From: Kutzneria chonburiensis
Lineage (GTDB): Bacteria; Actinomycetota; Actinomycetes; Mycobacteriales; Pseudonocardiaceae
NCBI RefSeq assembly: GCF_028622115.1
Contig: NZ_CP097263.1
Location: 8,184,001-8,248,000 of the forward strand
Direction of reading: 5' to 3'
Length of the DNA: 64,000 nucleotides
The position numbers and the translations under genes are program-made. The notes under the pieces were generated by a model. That model was not told the origin of the DNA, made no database searches, and worked only from the letters and a program-made list of their open reading frames with translations. Below, piece after piece: positions 60,491 to 64,000 of this stretch (position 1 is the stretch's first letter; every line of letters begins with the position of its first letter).

Positions 60491-61405
60491 ATGGACAGCA
60501 CAGACACCGTCAGCCGGGGCGCCGCGGTCAGCCTCCGCGGCCTGGTGAAGCACTTCGGGGATGTGCACGCCGTCGACGGGGTCGACGTCACGATCGCGCC
60601 GGGCGAGGTCGTGGCGCTGCTCGGGCCGAACGGGGCCGGCAAGTCGACGACGATCGACATGCTGTTGGGCCTGGCCGAGCCCACCCGCGGTGCGGTGTCG
60701 GTGTTCGGGCGGCCGCCGCGGGCGGCGGTGGCCGCCGGACTGGTCGGGGCGATGCTCCAGTCCGGCGGCCTGCTGGACGACGCGACGGTGGCCGAGACGG
60801 TGGCGCTGTTCCGGGCGATGTACCCGAAACCGTTGCCGCTCAAGGAAGTCCTGACCCGGGCCGGGCTGGTCGAATTGGCCGGGCGCAAGGTCGGGGCGCT
60901 GTCCGGCGGGGAGAAGCAGCGGATCCGGTTCGCGGTGGCGCTGGTCAGCGACCCGGACCTGCTGGTGCTGGACGAGCCGACGGTGGCCATGGACGTCGAG
61001 GCCCGTCGCGAGTTCTGGACGGCCATGCGCTCCTACACCGACACCGGCCGCACGGTCGTGTTCGCCACGCACTACCTGGCAGAAGCCGAGGATTACGCGG
61101 ACCGCGTGGTGCTGCTGCGCGCCGGCCGGGTCGTGGCCGACGGCTCGGTCAGCCAGGTCCGCTCGCTCGCCGCCGGCCGCGTGATCACGGCGAAGATCGC
61201 TGACGCCGACCAGGCGGCGCTGGCCGCGCTGCCCGGCGTCACCTCGGTGTTGCTGCGCGGCGAGGCCGCCGAGCTGGCCTGCGTGGATTCCGACACGGCG
61301 CTGCGCGAGCTGCTCAACCGTCATCCACAAGCCCGAGACATCGAGGTTCGCGGGGCTGGCCTCGAAGCCGCGTTCGTCACGCTGACCAGGCAGGAGGCCG
61401 CCTGA
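60491..61405 (+). CDS. ABC exporter ATP-binding protein
   Basis: The 304-residue protein has Walker A GPNGAGKST, signature LSGGEKQRIRF and Walker B LLVLDEPTVAMD with the usual H-loop (FATHYLAEAEDY). It resembles the ATPase of ABC-2 exporters that pair with a DesK/DesR-type two-component system, but none follows. The permease start overlaps the stop by one base. Confidence 0.9.
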   Translation: MDSTDTVSRGAAVSLRGLVKHFGDVHAVDGVDVTIAPGEVVALLGPNGAGKSTTIDMLLGLAEPTRGAVSVFGRPPRAAVAAGLVGAMLQSGGLLDDATVAETVALFRAMYPKPLPLKEVLTRAGLVELAGRKVGALSGGEKQRIRFAVALVSDPDLLVLDEPTVAMDVEARREFWTAMRSYTDTGRTVVFATHYLAEAEDYADRVVLLRAGRVVADGSVSQVRSLAAGRVITAKIADADQAALAALPGVTSVLLRGEAAELACVDSDTALRELLNRHPQARDIEVRGAGLEAAFVTLTRQEAA

Positions 61406-62121
61406 TGGGCGCGCTGTTGACGTTCGAGGTGCGCCGGCTGGTCCGCTCACCCCGGTTCTTCATCTTCACGGTCGCGTTTCCGCTGGCCATGTTCCTGGCG
61501 TTGAGCTCGGCCTACGGCACCGAGCGGGACGCCGTCACCTTTCTGATGGTCAGCTTGGCAGCCTTCGGCGCGGTGGCGGCGTCCATCAGCACCGGCGCCC
61601 GCACCGCGATCGAACGCCAGGTCGGCTGGAACCGCCAACTCCGGCTGACCCCGCTGGCCGGCGGGCAGTACCTGGTCTCCAAGGTCGCCGCCGCGATGCT
61701 GGTCGCGCTGCCGAGCATGCTGCTGGTGTACGGCGCCGGCATCGTGCTCGAGGGCGTCAGCCTGAGCTCGGGGACGTGGGCGCAGTTGATCGTGTTCTGC
61801 TGGCTGGGCGTGCTGCCGACGGCCGTGTTGGGCCTGCTGGTCGGCCTGCTGGCCACCGGCGATTCGGCCCAGGCGATGAGCTCGGTGTTGATGTTGACGT
61901 TGAGCCTGCTCGGCGGCCTGCTGCTGCCGCTGACCACCCTGCCGGCCGTCATGACCGACATCGCCAAGGCCCTGCCGAGCTACTGGCTGGCGGAATTCGG
62001 ACACGACGCGTTGGCGGGCAACGCGATCAGCGTCCAGGGCGTAGTCACCATGACGGCCTGGATCGTGGTGGCCGGGGCACTGGTCGCGCTCCGCTACCGG
62101 CGGGACGCCGCCCGCGGCTGA
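61405..62121 (+). CDS. ABC-2 type permease
   Basis: The 238-residue protein has six hydrophobic segments and the family's LTPLAGGQYLVSKVAAAM and SYWLAEFGHDALAG segments. It pairs with the ATPase just upstream. The stop codon lies in the base of a terminator hairpin. Confidence 0.88.
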   Translation: MGALLTFEVRRLVRSPRFFIFTVAFPLAMFLALSSAYGTERDAVTFLMVSLAAFGAVAASISTGARTAIERQVGWNRQLRLTPLAGGQYLVSKVAAAMLVALPSMLLVYGAGIVLEGVSLSSGTWAQLIVFCWLGVLPTAVLGLLVGLLATGDSAQAMSSVLMLTLSLLGGLLLPLTTLPAVMTDIAKALPSYWLAEFGHDALAGNAISVQGVVTMTAWIVVAGALVALRYRRDAARG

Positions 62122-62166
62122 TCGGCGGTTCGTGGGCCAGAGGGGAGCCCGCGAGCCGCCGATCAG
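62118..62166. terminator. Bidirectional terminator between convergent genes
   Basis: CTGATCGGCGG/CCGCCGATCAG (11 bp), then TTCG/CGAG with one wobble, then GGGC/GCCC; loop CAGAGGGGA. It overlaps the stop codon of the permease. Confidence 0.78.
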
Positions 62167-62175
62167 GGGCAGCGA

Positions 62176-63117
62176 TCAGGCGGAGCAGGTCCCGCTGCCC
62201 GGGCAGCTACGCAGCAGTCGCACCACCGGGGGCGCCGTGATCCGCGACGGCGCCCTCTTCGCGCCATCCGGCCACTGGATGGACACCGCGATCGAGGACG
62301 AGTTGTTGTCGTAGTCCTTCTCGATCAGCGTGCGATCCGGGTTCACCGTGTTGACCACGTCGTACACGCCGGAGCTCACCGACGTGAGGTCCAGCCACTG
62401 GAAGTCCACGTTGTACCGGTAGTCGTCGCCGCTGCCGACCGAGATGCCCTCGCTGACGTCGGTGGCCTGCGGCTGCTCGTGCCCGCACATGTTGTAGATC
62501 AGGAACTGGTGCAGCTTGGCCTCGGGCTGCTCGTCCTCGTGCACCCGGTGCTGCAACGACGCCTTGTCCGGCACGTCGTAGCGGTCGCCCAGGCAGAAGC
62601 CGTTCTTGCGGTCCGACACCACCGTGCCGCCGCCCAGCGTGCGCAGCTGGAACCGTTCGAAATGCAGCAGGTGCCAGTGCATATGGGCCGGGGCCGGCTC
62701 GTAGTAGGCGCTGGTGCCCGAGGACTTCTGGGCCGCGCCGAACGCGTCCGGGATCGGGCCGTGCACGCCGTTCTGGAATGCCTGGCGCACCGACATCGTC
62801 GGGAACACCGTGCTGTCGCGGTGCGCGTAGAACAGCAGCGGGCCGTCGCCGATGTTCTCCTCCGCGGACGTGAACCGCAGCCGCACCGCCTTGATGTCAC
62901 CGCCGGTGACGCACTGGGCGTTGGGCGCGTTGACGTCCGTGACCATGCAGACGTCCCAGTCCTTGCAGTCCATCGGGTCGCCGCGGTGTGAGCCCGCGCA
63001 GCCGACCGGCGCCTGGCGCAGGTCCGGCAGCAGCATCGGGGCCGCCGCCTCGGCCGGGGCCGTCGTCGCCATGAGCGCCAGAACTGCCGTCACCGCAAGG
63101 AACCGCGCAGTCGTCAT
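62176..63117 (-). CDS. Secreted lysyl oxidase-like protein
   Basis: ATG 63117 starts a 313-residue protein with a Sec signal peptide (about 1-25). The core motif HMHWHLLHFERFQL near residue 141 gives three or four His of the copper site of the bacterial lysyl-oxidase-like family, and a C-terminal NMCGHEQPQ and VVNTVNPDRTLIEKDYDNNSS also fit. Cys residues (40, 51, 57, 69 region) suggest disulfides. Bacterial members are poorly studied; a copper amine oxidase reaction is assumed, not shown. The tail ends in SCPGSGTC. Confidence 0.77.
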   Translation of the reverse strand: MTTARFLAVTAVLALMATTAPAEAAAPMLLPDLRQAPVGCAGSHRGDPMDCKDWDVCMVTDVNAPNAQCVTGGDIKAVRLRFTSAEENIGDGPLLFYAHRDSTVFPTMSVRQAFQNGVHGPIPDAFGAAQKSSGTSAYYEPAPAHMHWHLLHFERFQLRTLGGGTVVSDRKNGFCLGDRYDVPDKASLQHRVHEDEQPEAKLHQFLIYNMCGHEQPQATDVSEGISVGSGDDYRYNVDFQWLDLTSVSSGVYDVVNTVNPDRTLIEKDYDNNSSSIAVSIQWPDGAKRAPSRITAPPVVRLLRSCPGSGTCSA

Positions 63118-63200
63118 GCGCCCCAACCTAGCCAGGGGGCCGCCGACTCGATCGGGTGATCTCCACTGTGACGGTGCGTGGATGCCCTTAACCTCGGCGG

Positions 63201-63455
63201 GTGTCGACTGCTGCCACCGAACCCGTCACCGCCCCGCTTCCGTCCCTTCAGGACGCTCGCGTCGTCGCGGCGCCCGCGCTCCGTGAGGCCGCGCTCGTGC
63301 TGGACGCCATCGCCGCCGTCGTGTCCAAGGCCGACGCGGACACCGCCGCCCGCATCCGCCAGGTCGTCACCGACCTGGAAGCCGGCGACCGGATCGACCG
63401 CCCCTGCTGCGACAACCCCTGGAAGCCCACCCTAACCACCGCCCTCACCCCCTGA
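63201..63455 (+). CDS. Small hypothetical protein
   Basis: GTG 63201 has TAACCT (63189-63194) seven bases ahead and no ribosome site, so it is probably leaderless. The 84-residue protein has an alanine-rich helix and ends RIDRPCCDNPWKPTLTTALTP; the CC-NPW part is reminiscent of short conserved hypotheticals in this family of bacteria. It is divergent from the lysyl oxidase-like gene. Confidence 0.65.
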   Translation: MSTAATEPVTAPLPSLQDARVVAAPALREAALVLDAIAAVVSKADADTAARIRQVVTDLEAGDRIDRPCCDNPWKPTLTTALTP

Positions 63456-63463
63456 CCCCGAAC

Positions 63464-63515
63464 GCTTGGAAGGGGGCCTTCCTACACTCCGAGTGCAGGA
63501 AGGCCCCTTCCAAGC
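63464..63515. repeat. Palindromic hairpin element, copy C (apex CACTCCGAGTG)
   Basis: GCTTGGAAGGGGGCCTTCCT pairs with AGGAAGGCCCCTTCCAAGC with one bulged G, topped by ACACTC-C-GAGTGC. It lies between convergent genes (63455 and 63530) and matches copy A in the stem (CTTGGAAGG, CCTTCCTACACTC). Confidence 0.75.
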
Positions 63516-63529
63516 ATGAGGGGCGGGAA

Positions 63530-64000
63530 TTAGCGCCAGCTGGGGAGCCAGAGTTCGGCCTGCCACTGGGCGGCGCTGATGGGGTCGCCGTTGAGGATCG
63601 GCCACAGCCAGACGAAGTTGGCCACCACCAGGCCGGTGTAGATGGCGACGACGAGCAGGCCGGTGCCGCGGCGTTCCGCGCCGGCCCGGGCCCGGCCGAG
63701 GATGTCGCCGCAGGCCAACACCAGGCCCAGCACCAGGAACGGCGCCATCGGCGTGACGTAGAAGAAGAACATCTGCCGGTCGATGTTGACGAACCACGGC
63801 AGCAGACCGGCCATGTAGCCGACCATCACGGCGGCGTGGCGCCAGTCGAACTTGACGATGGCCCGCCACAGCGACCAGCCGATCATCGGGAAGGCCAGCC
63901 ACCACATCGCCGGCGTGCCGACCAGCATCTGCGCGCTCACGCACTCCGACGCGCCACAGCCGGCGGCCAGCGGGCTGGGCGACTGCTCGATGTAATAGAG
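63530..64000 (-). CDS. pmt: Protein O-mannosyltransferase C-terminal part (5' end beyond window)
   Basis: The frame is open to the window edge; the last 156 residues are present. Membrane segments (AMWWLAFPMIGWSLW, AAVMVGYMAGLLPWF, FFFYVTPMAPFLVLGLVLA, LLVVAIYTGLVVANFVW) and the sequence IEQSPSPLAAGCGASECVSAQMLVGTP match the C-terminal membrane domain of actinobacterial Pmt, which moves mannose from polyprenyl-phosphate mannose to Ser/Thr of exported proteins. The catalytic N-terminal DE is outside the window. Confidence 0.85.
   Translation of the reverse strand, partial: LYYIEQSPSPLAAGCGASECVSAQMLVGTPAMWWLAFPMIGWSLWRAIVKFDWRHAAVMVGYMAGLLPWFVNIDRQMFFFYVTPMAPFLVLGLVLACGDILGRARAGAERRGTGLLVVAIYTGLVVANFVWLWPILNGDPISAAQWQAELWLPSWR

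Overview
The window is very GC-rich DNA (third codon positions almost all G or C; GTG and TTG starts common) from a high-GC actinobacterium. The gene content (SepX/GlpR, Glp, WhiB-less but LuxR/PadR/DeoR/LacI-rich regulation, actinobacterial Pmt, GH76 and DUF1996 secreted proteins, tRNAs without encoded CCA) fits a member of the Pseudonocardiaceae such as Kutzneria or Amycolatopsis; the genus is a guess. It is an ordinary chromosomal segment: I see no integrase, transposase, CRISPR array, rRNA or plasmid/phage gene.

Layout. 1-6073 (minus strand) is a tight operon: flippase-like LPG_synthase_TM protein (cut by the window edge), a membrane-anchored EEP phosphatase/nuclease, a GT2 glycosyltransferase, a UbiA-family polyprenyl-phosphate phosphoribosyltransferase-like enzyme, an SDR epimerase and a class III aminotransferase. 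It looks like the making and flipping of a polyprenyl-linked, possibly aminated, sugar. 6313-8189 holds an orphan NarL regulator, a divergent MbtH-like small protein and an aldo/keto reductase. 8246-15549 is a galactoside module: ABC importer (minus), GH42 beta-galactosidase, DeoR regulator and galT (plus). 15638-17164 is an HtrA protease. 17326-20888 (minus) is an operon of GT2, DUF2064 transferase, methyltransferase, membrane molybdopterin oxidoreductase and a small membrane protein. 21014-24058 is a GT-C-like membrane gene with an apparent frameshift followed by an OmpR/histidine kinase pair. 24069-29459 holds assorted housekeeping genes (methyltransferase, dTDP-rhamnose 4-epimerase-like, MoaB, MscL, SAF protein, FmdB, 5-FTHF cyclo-ligase). 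29498-33208 is the conserved galU-glp(moeA)-rimJ-sepX/glpR division locus, followed by tRNA-Ala(CGC) and an 850-bp gene-free stretch with an extreme strand-asymmetric tract and G-quadruplex motifs.

34208-42675 contains a LacI regulator with its operators, a CBM32-GH16-GH-CBM32 secreted enzyme, two DUF1996 proteins (one further on) and a GH76 mannanase-like gene. 42644-54283 is regulatory: TetR/hydrolase divergon, ECF sigma/anti-sigma with a YxFxxD lipoprotein, a SigJ-type sigma factor with a YCII protein, a beta/gamma-crystallin-like lipoprotein, a quinone-type oxidoreductase and a 942-aa LuxR (LAL) regulator with a 47-aa leader gene. 54537-62121 has PadR plus ABC exporter, a SNF2 helicase-SWIM protein pair and a second ABC exporter. 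The window ends with a lysyl-oxidase-like secreted protein and the 3' part of a protein O-mannosyltransferase.

Several signals are not explained by the genes: the LacI palindrome GAGAGCGCTCTC occurs not only at the LacI locus (3 copies) but also inside both genes of the two-component system 12 kb away; three long hairpins share one apical sequence; three genes carry what look like single-base deletions; and a 312-nt tract contains only two A residues on the plus strand.
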